5,548 nucleotides of DNA from Acidobacteriota bacterium. Its GTDB lineage: Bacteria; Acidobacteriota; Terriglobia; Terriglobales; Acidobacteriaceae. Where the stretch lies: the NCBI GenBank assembly GCA_021778875.1, contig JAJYBT010000246.1:1-5548 (forward strand), written 5' to 3'. Positions 1-5,223 of the stretch are shown here, piece by piece (positions within the stretch are counted from its first letter, which is position 1; each line of letters starts with the position of its first letter). The position numbers and the translations under genes were made by a program. The notes below the pieces were generated by a model. It did no database searches, was not told where the DNA came from, and saw nothing but the letters and a program-made list of their open reading frames with translations.

Positions 1-90
1 CGAAGGCTCATTCAGCGTGCGCGCAATCGTCAGCGGATGCGCCGCATCCAACGCCGCCGTGTAGTCCTGCCCCTGGATCGTAATCTTCAT
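1..90 (-). CDS. N-terminus of an unidentified phage tail protein (truncated by window edge)
   Basis: Only the first 30 codons are in the window; the ORF is open to base 1 on the minus strand. It starts at the ATG at 90-88, preceded by a GAGGGG Shine-Dalgarno about four bases upstream. The visible peptide begins MKITIQGQDYTAAL and ends in TIARTLNEPS. A short beta-strand start followed by a leucine-threonine 'LTI.RTLNEPS' stretch resembles the N-terminal beta domain of phage tail hub or distal tail proteins, but 30 residues are too few to assign a family. It is the first gene after the tail tube gene, where a tail chaperone, tape measure or tail-tip gene would be expected. It is separated from the tube gene by a 169-base repeat-bearing gap. 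Confidence 0.6.
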   Translation of the reverse strand, partial: MKITIQGQDYTAALDAAHPLTIARTLNEPS

Positions 91-105
91 CGCGCCCCTC
101 GCCGT

Positions 106-125
106 CTCACTCGCTCACTCACTCA
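106..125 (-). repeat. Short TGAG tetranucleotide repeat upstream of the partial tail gene
   Basis: On the plus strand five consecutive four-base units read CTCA, CTCG, CTCA, CTCA, CTCA, which is TGAG repeated on the coding strand. The array ends about 15 bases before the start codon at 90, just upstream of its Shine-Dalgarno. Five units with one imperfect copy is short. It may be chance, or a weak slippage-prone spacer in the 5' untranslated region. Confidence 0.45.
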
Positions 126-138
126 AAATCCTGGGTGC

Positions 139-178
139 CCCATCCATGGCGTCCGCTTCAGCGGGCGACATGGGTGGG
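139..178. repeat. REP-like palindrome, copy A (hairpin)
   Basis: The outer arms are CCCATCCATG (139-148) and CATGGGTGGG (169-178), which pair with one T-G wobble. After a single G/A mismatch, the inner arms CGTCCGCT (150-157) and AGCGGGCG (160-167) pair with one wobble, leaving a two-base loop. Eighteen base pairs in 40 bases is well beyond chance. The preceding bases CTGGGTGCCCCAT (131-143) recur with one change as CTGGGTGCCTCAT at 189-201, at the start of copy B. It lies between the tail tube stop and the next start codon. On the coding strand it is followed only by a weak TTTT several bases away, so it is a poor candidate for an intrinsic terminator. I recall similar elements from Acidobacteriota intergenic DNA; this is memory, not a search. 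Confidence 0.65.
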
Positions 179-196
179 AGACCAAGTACTGGGTGC

Positions 197-235
197 CTCA
201 TGTCTCGCTTCTGAGACCTGGGATGTCACATCCCA
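197..235. repeat. REP-like palindrome, copy B (two alternative hairpins)
   Basis: Two overlapping stems can be drawn. GTCTC (202-206) pairs with GAGAC (213-217) and extends outward through CTCA (197-200) with TGGG (219-222) across one mismatch. Alternatively, TGGGATG (219-225) pairs perfectly with CATCCCA (229-235) around a three-base loop. Both use 219-222, so they are mutually exclusive. The unit is introduced by CTGGGTGCCTCAT at 189-201, nearly the same 13 bases as precede copy A. The two copies form a head-to-tail pair 58 bases apart, an arrangement typical of REP/BIME-type elements. Confidence 0.6.
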
Positions 236-259
236 CCACTGCCTTACTCACGCGCCGCC

Positions 260-1234
260 TCACACCGCCGCATTCGGTGCCGGCAGGAAGCTTCGATAAC
301 ACAGCACGCGCTCGCCATCCAGTGGGTCCGTCACCGGCATCGCCGTACACTGCGCCTTCAGCAGCACGCGCTGCGCGCCCAGCTTGTTCTTCGCATCCAT
401 CGGCACGCCGAGCTCTTCCGCGCCCGTTATCGCCTGCAGCCGCGGATAGTGGAAGAAGATGCGCTCGCCCTGCCCGCCATGCAGCAGAAAGAGCGCCGAC
501 CACTCCTGATAGAAGCTGCCGCCCTCGCGATCCACAAAGCCCGTCAGCGCCTGCAGCTTCGCATTCGCCGCGGGCGCGCCGCCGGGCAGCGGCGTGGCCA
601 GCGTCAGCCCGGTCGTGCTCACCGCGGAGACCAGCGCCACGTTGAAGGTCACGCGCCGGATGTAGTCCACATCCGCGACCGCCTGGCGTAGATACGCACC
701 CGCCACCGGCGTGCCCACGAAGCCCGTCTGCCCGGTGTTGTCCACATCCACCGCGACACTCTGCCCCGCGGTGAACTTCGCCGCGTCTGTCGAGGCCAGC
801 ACAATGTTCGTCGCCGTCGATCCGCTCTGCACCACCACGGCCGTCACGGCTGTTGCGCCATCGGCGGCAGGCGTGGCACCGCTCGCCGGCGCCAGCAGGT
901 TCATGTGTTGCGAGCCTGTGGCCAGCGCCATGGTCAGCTTCGTCCAGCTCAGGAACTCGAAGCTCACCTGCGCCTCCAGCGTCTCGCGCACCTGATCCAG
1001 CGGCGCTGCGGGAACGCCCGTCATCACCGGCACGCTTTTGCTTACCGGCTTGCGCGCAAAGTTCTGGATGAATCCAAGATCGATCCACGGCGCGGGAGGC
1101 GTTGCGAGATTGAAGCTCCCCTCGCTCGCCGCGTCAAACAACACCGGCGTCGCAGACGCGCGATTCACCGGCGCAAAGTACGCACGCACCCGGCGCGCCA
1201 CCGGCGCGGGCGCTTGAAACCAATTCGCGGCCAT
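260..1234 (-). CDS. Probable major tail tube protein
   Basis: A 324-residue protein whose product would polymerise into the tube through which DNA passes at infection. The start ATG (1234-1232) directly follows the TAG stop of the upstream gene (TAGATG), with an AGGGGG Shine-Dalgarno inside that gene's end, so the two are translationally coupled. Residues 85-110 (ETLEAQVSFEFLSWTKLTMAL) and the C-terminal part (about 235-320, aromatic and beta-rich) look like the tube beta-sandwich core. Between them, residues about 115-225 form a low-complexity Ala/Thr/Gly/Val stretch with a 'VDVDNTGQTGFVGTPVAGAY' segment, which I read as an inserted beta domain that could decorate the tube surface. No signal peptide or membrane segment is visible. 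Position after the tail-completion gene supports the call. A different tail structural protein of similar size cannot be excluded from sequence alone. Confidence 0.68.
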   Translation of the reverse strand: MAANWFQAPAPVARRVRAYFAPVNRASATPVLFDAASEGSFNLATPPAPWIDLGFIQNFARKPVSKSVPVMTGVPAAPLDQVRETLEAQVSFEFLSWTKLTMALATGSQHMNLLAPASGATPAADGATAVTAVVVQSGSTATNIVLASTDAAKFTAGQSVAVDVDNTGQTGFVGTPVAGAYLRQAVADVDYIRRVTFNVALVSAVSTTGLTLATPLPGGAPAANAKLQALTGFVDREGGSFYQEWSALFLLHGGQGERIFFHYPRLQAITGAEELGVPMDAKNKLGAQRVLLKAQCTAMPVTDPLDGERVLCYRSFLPAPNAAV

Positions 1235-1720
1235 CTATTCCCCCTGCTCCTGGTAGCTGTAGATCACAACCTTTGCCGAGCGCGTGACCCGGTCGCGCTG
1301 CACCTGCACCGGCGCGAACTGCGGCTCGTCCCAGAAGACCTGCGTCAGCATCGCCGCCGCGGGCTGCACGGCATAGTTCATCTTGGGCGTTTGAAAGGGT
1401 TGCAGCATCGCGATGAGCTCTTCGTCCATCTCGCTCAGTTGCCGGCCGCGGTCGAGCCCGCCAAAGGCCTCTGTGCCGCAGGTCTGGTAGATTACCTCGC
1501 ACTCCTGCGCGGCCATCGTCGCGGGCAGATTCACCTCCACGCCCATCGCCAGCCAGCGCAGCACAAACACATCGTTGGGCAACTGCGCATACGGCGCTTC
1601 GGCCTCTTCCACAAAGATGCCAGGCCGCAGTGCGCCGCGCAGCAGGATGGTGCGGTTCGGATTGATCGCCGCCAGCCGCGTGCGCAGCGCCATGTAAAAA
1701 GAGTCCTTCGCATTTTGCAT
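1235..1720 (-). CDS. Probable tail completion/tail terminator protein
   Basis: A 161-residue protein. I choose the ATG at 1720-1718 because an AAGGA Shine-Dalgarno lies seven bases upstream. The ORF extends to a GTG at 1759, but that adds 13 residues with no ribosome site and would run towards the AGCT repeat. The protein begins with a helical segment (MQNAKDSFYMALRTRLA), then 'INPNRT' and 'RGALRPGIFVEEAEAP' (about residues 20-43), and ends in a beta-strand RSAKVVIYSY. This pattern of an N-terminal helix followed by a mixed alpha/beta body of 130-160 residues fits neck proteins that cap the tail tube. Its place between a head-closure-type gene and the tube gene is where tail terminators sit in siphoviruses. 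Function rests mainly on position; the family is not recognised with certainty. Confidence 0.6.
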   Translation of the reverse strand: MQNAKDSFYMALRTRLAAINPNRTILLRGALRPGIFVEEAEAPYAQLPNDVFVLRWLAMGVEVNLPATMAAQECEVIYQTCGTEAFGGLDRGRQLSEMDEELIAMLQPFQTPKMNYAVQPAAAMLTQVFWDEPQFAPVQVQRDRVTRSAKVVIYSYQEQGE

Positions 1721-1764
1721 TGCGTCTTCCTTGTTTCGTGTTGGTCCAGCGCTGCCCACTATTG

Positions 1765-1785
1765 AGCTGATAGCTGAGAGCTGCC
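1765..1785 (+). repeat. AGCT heptad array 3 (three units)
   Basis: Three seven-base units in register: AGCTGAT (1765-1771), AGCTGAG (1772-1778) and AGCTGCC (1779-1785). It fills most of the spacer between the stop codon of the 144-residue neck gene (1790) and the start of the next gene (1720). It shares period and AGCT core with the arrays at 4007-4041 and 4151-4182, and has the same orientation as the latter. Confidence 0.6.
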
Positions 1786-1789
1786 TTCC

Positions 1790-2224
1790 TTACACCGCCT
1801 GCGGGCGCGCCTCGCGCACCAGCAGCCGGTAGAGATACACCTGACCAAAGGCTTCGTTGGCAGTCATCGACTCGATGAGGTAATCCTGGCCGCCCACCGT
1901 AACCGCCAGCGTGGCCGCAAAGAGCGCCTGCGCCGAGCCAAAGTCGAGTGCGCTCACCTGCGCCTCAATCGACGTGGCGGAGATGAACATCTCCCATTGC
2001 GGCTGCCCGTCCTTCTCCCACGTGGGCCGCACGCGGCGCATCACGACGGGGCTCACCACCACGTCAGCAAAGTTTGTCGCCACCAGTCCCACCTCTGACT
2101 GGCTGTTGGGCGCGCTCACGCCTGTCATGCGCAACGTGGCAGAGGCTCCGCCCACGCTGCGCAGCAGCGCATCGGCCAGCATCTGCGGCGCGCCTACCGG
2201 ATTGCGCGGTGCCGTATCGCTCAT
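1790..2224 (-). CDS. Small neck protein, possibly head-closure (stopper)-like
   Basis: A 144-residue protein starting at the ATG 2224-2222, three bases after the connector stop codon, with a GGGGTGA ribosome site inside the end of the connector gene. That spacing indicates one operon with translational coupling. The N-terminal 25 residues are a probable helix (residues 13-24, PQMLADALLRSV). The rest is predicted beta-rich, with VVVSPVVMRRV (about 56-66) and LAVTVGGQDYLIESM (about 106-120), ending in a YLYRLLVREARP strand. A small beta-barrel with a '.v.V.GqdYlI.s.' segment and a basic C-terminal strand is compatible with head-closure proteins that plug the connector after packaging. The assignment is positional and by fold impression only; I do not recognise a named family. 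Confidence 0.6.
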   Translation of the reverse strand: MSDTAPRNPVGAPQMLADALLRSVGGASATLRMTGVSAPNSQSEVGLVATNFADVVVSPVVMRRVRPTWEKDGQPQWEMFISATSIEAQVSALDFGSAQALFAATLAVTVGGQDYLIESMTANEAFGQVYLYRLLVREARPQAV

Positions 2225-2227
2225 CGC

Positions 2228-2851
2228 TCACCCCAGCCTGTTCGCCACGTACGGGCGCAGCCACGCCTGCACGGTCTCATCGAGCAGCGAACTTGAAAAG
2301 TACTCCATCCACATCGTGTCCATGCGCGAGCGGCTTGCGTTCAGCGCGGGCGTCGATTGCGCGTTGCGCACAATCTGCGCGCAGGCCGACTTCACGTCGT
2401 CGCCGATGGTTGTGAGCCCCGCTGTATAGGTCGCCGACACTTCATTGAACGGCAGCCCGAGAATGTTCCAGGGCAGCGTGAGCTCGCCGGTGTTGGGATC
2501 GAAGTCCACTTGAGTGGGATCGATCGTGGTCCACTGGCCCGGCAGAGAAAATGCCCAGACGATTTCAAAGACCGGATCGCTGAGAATCTCACCGCGCCGC
2601 GGCTTGGTGTAGCGGCCTTCAAGCGAGACCAGCGGCGACGGGTTCGCGCCCAGCGGCGCGAGCGGCAGATAGCTGAGGCGCACGGTCTGCGAGCCGGTGA
2701 CGACGCGCAGCCGCTCCGTGTACTGAATCACGTTCAGGTCCGGCCGCCTGCAGAAGCTGTTGATCAGTGCCGTGGCCGCGGTGATCCAGTCTGCGGAGGT
2801 TCCATCGGGCAATCCATAATTCGGGTAATCCGCTGGCTGCAGATATGCCAT
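2228..2851 (-). CDS. Head-tail connector (adaptor) protein
   Basis: A 207-residue protein expected to form a ring under the portal and join head to tail. It begins with a helical segment containing DWITAATALINSFCRRPDL (residues 21-39) and YTERLRVV (44-51). Then come LSYLPLAPLG (59-68) and a beta segment with VSATYTAGL (138-146). It ends in helices, DDVKSACAQIVRNAQ (151-165) and SSLLDETVQAWLRPYVANR (187-205). An N-terminal helical bundle, an 'L.ypPl.pl' beta edge, a '.v.Y.aG.' strand and a final 'LL...v...L.Py...R' helix are characteristic of gp6/gp15-like connector proteins. The start ATG at 2851 has AGGAAGG with seven intervening bases. It is the first gene after the terminator that follows the capsid gene, and leads a tight cluster with the next neck gene. 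Confidence 0.78.
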   Translation of the reverse strand: MAYLQPADYPNYGLPDGTSADWITAATALINSFCRRPDLNVIQYTERLRVVTGSQTVRLSYLPLAPLGANPSPLVSLEGRYTKPRRGEILSDPVFEIVWAFSLPGQWTTIDPTQVDFDPNTGELTLPWNILGLPFNEVSATYTAGLTTIGDDVKSACAQIVRNAQSTPALNASRSRMDTMWMEYFSSSLLDETVQAWLRPYVANRLG

Positions 2852-2890
2852 ACCTCACCCTTCCTGTTGCACAGTGAAAAATGCTGCTTC

Positions 2891-2949
2891 AAAAAATGCC
2901 CATGCCCGCCGCGCCTCCCTGTCCGAGAGGAAGCGCAGAAGGCATGGGC
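2891..2949 (-). terminator. Rho-independent terminator after the capsid gene
   Basis: On the coding strand a perfect nine-pair outer stem, GCCCATGCC (2941-2949 read in reverse) with GGCATGGGC (2898-2906 read in reverse), encloses a second GC-rich helix (GCGC at 2911-2914 with 2933-2936). It is followed at once by A and then TTTTTT (2896-2891). Stem plus U-tract is the standard intrinsic terminator form. It lies about 60 bases past the capsid stop codon and 40 bases before the connector start. I saw no promoter in those 40 bases, so the downstream genes probably depend on read-through. Confidence 0.82.
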
Positions 2950-2979
2950 CATCTACCAAAGGAGACATGCCCAGCTTGT

Positions 2980-2997
2980 CAGCCGCCGGAGCGGCTG
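2980..2997 (-). other. Small perfect hairpin just past the capsid stop
   Basis: CAGCCGC (2980-2986) and GCGGCTG (2991-2997) form a seven-pair stem around the tetraloop CGGA, nine bases beyond the capsid stop codon. No T-run follows on the coding strand, so it is not a terminator by itself. It may protect the 3' end of the capsid message or assist the terminator about 30 bases further on. Confidence 0.5.
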
Positions 2998-3006
2998 TGT
3001 TGCGGA

Positions 3007-3975
3007 CTAGCGATCGACGAGCACCTGGTAGTGCGCGTAGCTCGCGCCCTTGACCACGATTCCGCCGAACTTGACCGCGACATATTGATAGGTGAGCGAG
3101 CCGGGCAGGCCGAGCTGGAAGATGCGCGGCGTAGGATCGCCGAGCCAGTGGTACTCGATCAGGTCTTCCGTCACGATGTAGGCCGGGAGCACCGCGGTGC
3201 CCGAGCCCGGCGTGCCCGTGTAGCCGAGGCTCCAGTCCGGAATGAGCGGCAGGTCGCCGGCCTGCGTGGAGAGCATCTTCACGCGGAAGCCGCCGGTGAT
3301 CTGGTCGGTGTTGAGCACCACGTTGAAGTCGGTCTTCATCTCGCGGTCAATCAGGTCGAGCAGCACCGGGTTGGCGTAGATGGCCGTGGGACGCACATGG
3401 TAGCCGTTGTTGGCGACCATCTGCGCGACGGTGGACTTGAGTCCGTCCACGATCGACGCCGTGGTGCCAACCGTGGTGGTGTTGCCGCCGGACTGGATCT
3501 GCCCGATGGCGCCCATGTACTGCGTGGTGGTGGGCGTGCTCAGGCTGGTGTCGTTGCCGTTCCACAGCGCCACGTCGTGGGTGACCATCACGCCGCTGAC
3601 GGTGTCCACCAGGTCCTTGGCCTGCAGATAGGCGAACTGCTGCTGCTGATTGCCCAGCTCGATGTCGAAGAGGTTGTAGTTAATCTGCGAGACGATGGCC
3701 TTGAGCGGCACGCTGCGCTCCACGCGCGTGGGGCTGACGACCGGGGCCGAGATGCTGCGCGGATTCACAAAGCCGGCGGTGCCTGGATTGGGAATTGCCG
3801 TCTCCTCAAAGAAGCGCGAGGGGTGGCCCGTGGCGGGCACCTGCTTGATGCGCTGGCCGAAGGGGCTGGAGCGGCGGCAGATGTCGAAGATCTCGGTCTG
3901 GTACAGGGGCACTTCGACTGCGCCCGGCCCGATGAAATCGGCTGCCGCGTGAATGTCTGCAAAGGATGCGTTCAT
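3007..3975 (-). CDS. Major capsid protein (HK97-fold type)
   Basis: A 322-residue protein, the usual size for a tailed-phage capsid subunit without a fused scaffold domain. The start ATG (3975-3973) is preceded by GGAGGGGG, nine to twelve bases away. The N-terminus is helical (FADIHAAADFIG). A 'GQRIKQVPATGHPSRFFEE' region and a Pro/Gly-rich stretch to about residue 75 would form the N-arm and extended loop. The central 'QINYNLFDIELG' to 'VTHDVALWNGND' (about 97-142) is the long spine-helix region. 'AQMVANNGYHVRPTAIYANPVLLDLID' (about 184-210) is the typical A-domain 'pt.iv.np.....l' segment, and the C-terminus returns to beta strands. The context agrees: portal, protease and scaffold candidate upstream, connector downstream. 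A terminator follows, as is common for highly expressed capsid genes. The exact capsid subfamily is not assigned. Confidence 0.85.
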   Translation of the reverse strand: MNASFADIHAAADFIGPGAVEVPLYQTEIFDICRRSSPFGQRIKQVPATGHPSRFFEETAIPNPGTAGFVNPRSISAPVVSPTRVERSVPLKAIVSQINYNLFDIELGNQQQQFAYLQAKDLVDTVSGVMVTHDVALWNGNDTSLSTPTTTQYMGAIGQIQSGGNTTTVGTTASIVDGLKSTVAQMVANNGYHVRPTAIYANPVLLDLIDREMKTDFNVVLNTDQITGGFRVKMLSTQAGDLPLIPDWSLGYTGTPGSGTAVLPAYIVTEDLIEYHWLGDPTPRIFQLGLPGSLTYQYVAVKFGGIVVKGASYAHYQVLVDR

Positions 3976-4006
3976 GGCTTGTTGCCCCCTCCATGGGGCG
4001 GGAAGC

Positions 4007-4041
4007 AGCTGCTAGCTTCTAGCTCCTAGCTGCTAGCTTGT
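4007..4041 (-). repeat. AGCT heptad array 1 (five units)
   Basis: Five seven-base units in perfect register on the plus strand: AGCTGCT, AGCTTCT, AGCTCCT, AGCTGCT, AGCTTGT. Read on the coding strand these are AGCTAGN-type heptads. The array lies 31 bases upstream of the capsid start codon, just outside the Shine-Dalgarno. It is oriented opposite to array 2. Confidence 0.75.
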
Positions 4042-4150
4042 TCGTGCCTGGGTTGGCGTGTGTGACTTATCGCTGCGGTAAGTGCTTGATTCGTCCTCTT
4101 TTCTGAAGACCGGATCCAATACCGCAAGCCTGTGCGCGTGGCGGGTTCGT
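4042..4150. other. Spacer between the two heptad arrays
   Basis: These 109 bases separate arrays 1 and 2 within the scaffold-capsid gap. They contain one short inverted repeat, TGCGGTA (4074-4080) with TACCGCA (4120-4126). No ORF with a ribosome site is visible. I looked on the coding strand for -35/-10 pairs: a GATAAG is present near 4070 but lacks a matching -35, so I do not call a promoter. Confidence 0.4.
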
Positions 4151-4182
4151 AGCTAGAAGCTGGAAGCTAGTAGCTAGAGGCT
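4151..4182 (+). repeat. AGCT heptad array 2 (four and a half units)
   Basis: Units in register on the plus strand: AGCTAGA, AGCTGGA, AGCTAGT, AGCTAGA, then a partial GGCT. It starts four bases past the stop codon of the scaffold-position gene. Reverse-complemented, its 32 bases match array 1 (4007-4038) at 26 positions, so the two arrays make an imperfect inverted repeat around a 109-base spacer. Confidence 0.75.
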
Positions 4183-4186
4183 GCCG

Positions 4187-4588
4187 CTACGCAATGGCGC
4201 CGGCGCGGAGCAACTGGCTCTTGACGGCGATGCGCTGCTCCAGGCTGAGGCCCGCGAGCGCCGCGTCGAGCGTGCGCACGTCCACGGGGCCGTCGCCGAT
4301 GCCGTGCTTGGCGAGCATCTCCGAGGTGGCCGCGGGGATGGTTTTGCGCAGGGGCGCCAGCGGCGAGGGGCTCGCAGCCGAGGCTTTAAGCTGCTCGAGT
4401 TCGCGCTCGGCGGCGACCAGCTTTTCGGCCAGCTCCGCCTCGCGGCGGCTCTGCTCCACGGTGGCCGAGATGCGCTCCACCTCGCCGGTGATGAGGCTTT
4501 GCCGCTCTTCGAGCAGGTGCAGCGTGCGCTCGAGCTGCGTGGCAGCAGATTCCAGCCGTTCTTCGATGTGCAACTGTTTCTCTTCCAT
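4187..4588 (-). CDS. Coiled-coil protein, probable capsid scaffolding protein
   Basis: A 133-residue protein starting at ATG 4588-4586 with AAGGA five bases upstream. Residues 2-69 are a charged, Glu/Arg/Leu-rich helix (RLESAATQLERTLHLLEERQ and on to ERELEQLKAS) with coiled-coil spacing. A Ser/Pro/Ala linker spans about 70-87. The C-terminal 45 residues (SEMLAKHGIG to QLLRAGAIA) look like a small helical domain. A long coiled coil with a compact C-terminal domain, encoded between protease and capsid genes, is the expected arrangement for a scaffold that binds the inside of the capsid shell and is later removed. At 133 residues it is short for a scaffold, so a minor head or decoration-type protein is the alternative. 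No named family is recognised; the role is inferred from position and composition. Confidence 0.68.
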   Translation of the reverse strand: MEEKQLHIEERLESAATQLERTLHLLEERQSLITGEVERISATVEQSRREAELAEKLVAAERELEQLKASAASPSPLAPLRKTIPAATSEMLAKHGIGDGPVDVRTLDAALAGLSLEQRIAVKSQLLRAGAIA

Positions 4589-4609
4589 TGCATTCCTTTC
4601 TTCAGGTTG

Positions 4610-4690
4610 GGTAAGCTGCGGGACCGGCAGAAAGAGCAGAGGCTCCGCATGGTTGTGCGAAGCCTCTGGCTCCGTGCCGGTTGACTTACC
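4610..4690 (-). promoter_or_regulatory. Long imperfect hairpin in the leader of the scaffold gene
   Basis: Five nested helices pair in order: GGTAAG (4610-4615) with CTTACC (4685-4690); ACCGGCA (4623-4629) with TGCCGGT (4675-4681); GAGC (4634-4637) with GCTC (4669-4672); AGAGGCT (4638-4644) with AGCCTCT (4661-4667); CGCA (4646-4649) with TGCG (4656-4659). They close on a six-base loop and give 28 pairs in 81 bases, interrupted only by small internal loops and one bulge. The structure fills the gap between the protease stop and the scaffold Shine-Dalgarno, ending about 11 bases before that site. No U-tract follows, so it is not a classical terminator. It could be an RNA processing or stability element, a translational control element, or a mobile palindromic repeat. 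Confidence 0.7.
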
Positions 4691-4697
4691 AGGTGAG

Positions 4698-5213
4698 TCA
4701 GCTTGCCATACGGAAGCTGGTGGCCCGGTAGGCCGCCTTGTCGCGGAGCAGAATGGCCGCTCCGGTAAAGGTGACGCGGGTCAGCTTCCATATCTCGGCC
4801 CGCATATCTTCCACGCGCGCGTCGGCAAGTTCGTAACTCATGCCGAGCGCCTCGGGAGCCTGTGCCTGGATTGCCTTCGCAACCTCAGGAAAGTCGCGCG
4901 CATAGAGATAGCCGCGCACCACTAACTTGTTGCCGGCGAGGTTGGCCTCAGTCAGCAGGCCAATCTTGCGCCGTGCGTCGTGACCATCCCATCCCGGCCG
5001 GTAATCCACGGCCATGCCCAGCAGCGAGGGCAGCGCTGTGTGCGCCGCCTCGCGCGTGAGCAGGACGCGGTGGCCGCGGGCTCCTGCCGGAGCCTTGTCG
5101 CTGGCCGCGTTCACCACTGTCAATACACCTTCGAAGGGCACCCGGTTGGGATGCCCTTCCACATGCGGTATCTTCACCGCCATTGCTTCCAGTCGCATGC
5201 GCTCTCCGCCCAT
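4698..5213 (-). CDS. Putative capsid maturation (prohead) protease
   Basis: About 171 residues. The ORF has several in-frame ATGs: at 5219, 5213, 5198 and 5183. I prefer 5213 because GGAGG (5227-5223) sits nine bases before it; from 5219 the gap is only three. The ATG at 5198 has its own weaker GGAG and remains possible. Numbered from 5213, a 'WDGHDARRKIG' motif puts a His at 78. After two beta strands comes 'EALGMSYEL' with Ser126, resembling the His-then-Ser layout of prohead proteases, where the serine lies in a 'g.Si.y/f' strand. The C-terminal 'VTFTGAAILLRDKAAYRATSF' is typical of small XkdF- or S78-like phage proteins. The likely role is cleavage of scaffold and capsid during maturation. 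It lies between portal and scaffold candidate, as expected. Catalytic residues are candidates by pattern only. Confidence 0.7.
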   Translation of the reverse strand: MGGERMRLEAMAVKIPHVEGHPNRVPFEGVLTVVNAASDKAPAGARGHRVLLTREAAHTALPSLLGMAVDYRPGWDGHDARRKIGLLTEANLAGNKLVVRGYLYARDFPEVAKAIQAQAPEALGMSYELADARVEDMRAEIWKLTRVTFTGAAILLRDKAAYRATSFRMAS

Positions 5214-5223
5214 CTGCATTCGC

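Noticed and set aside
91..259. Palindromes read as a terminator for the tail tube gene
   Set aside because: No proper T-run follows either stem on the coding strand, and the duplicated leader fits a REP-like repeat pair better.
198..1088. A 296-codon minus-strand frame overlapping the tail tube gene
   Set aside because: It is the same strand but a different frame, rich in Gly, Arg and Ala, and runs into the REP-like region. The tube frame has a coupled start and coherent sequence, so this is a shadow.
1721..1759. Upstream GTG extension of the tail completion gene to 1759
   Set aside because: It has no ribosome site, and the ATG at 1720 has AAGGA at ideal spacing.
905..1765. A 286-codon open frame on the plus strand opposite two tail genes
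   Set aside because: The translation is Arg/His/Leu-rich with no recognisable fold, it spans a gene junction on the other strand, and the minus-strand genes have proper ribosome sites and coupled starts.
3986..3998. CCCC/GGGG hairpin over the capsid Shine-Dalgarno
   Set aside because: Only four pairs around a five-base loop; likely chance in GC-rich sequence.
2881..4029. A 382-codon open frame on the plus strand opposite the capsid gene
   Set aside because: It is an antisense shadow caused by GC-rich third positions. Its product is a His/Arg/Asp/Gly-rich mixture without domain character, it runs through the terminator, and the opposite strand encodes a convincing capsid protein.
4042..4150. 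A possible capsid promoter between the heptad arrays
   Set aside because: A GATAAG resembles a -10 box, but no acceptable -35 lies 16-18 bases upstream. The evidence is too weak to annotate.
4174..4791. A 205-codon minus-strand frame spanning the protease end, the hairpin and the scaffold gene
   Set aside because: It is Ser/Arg/Pro-rich and crosses both gene ends. The coiled-coil frame has a good start and explains the region better.
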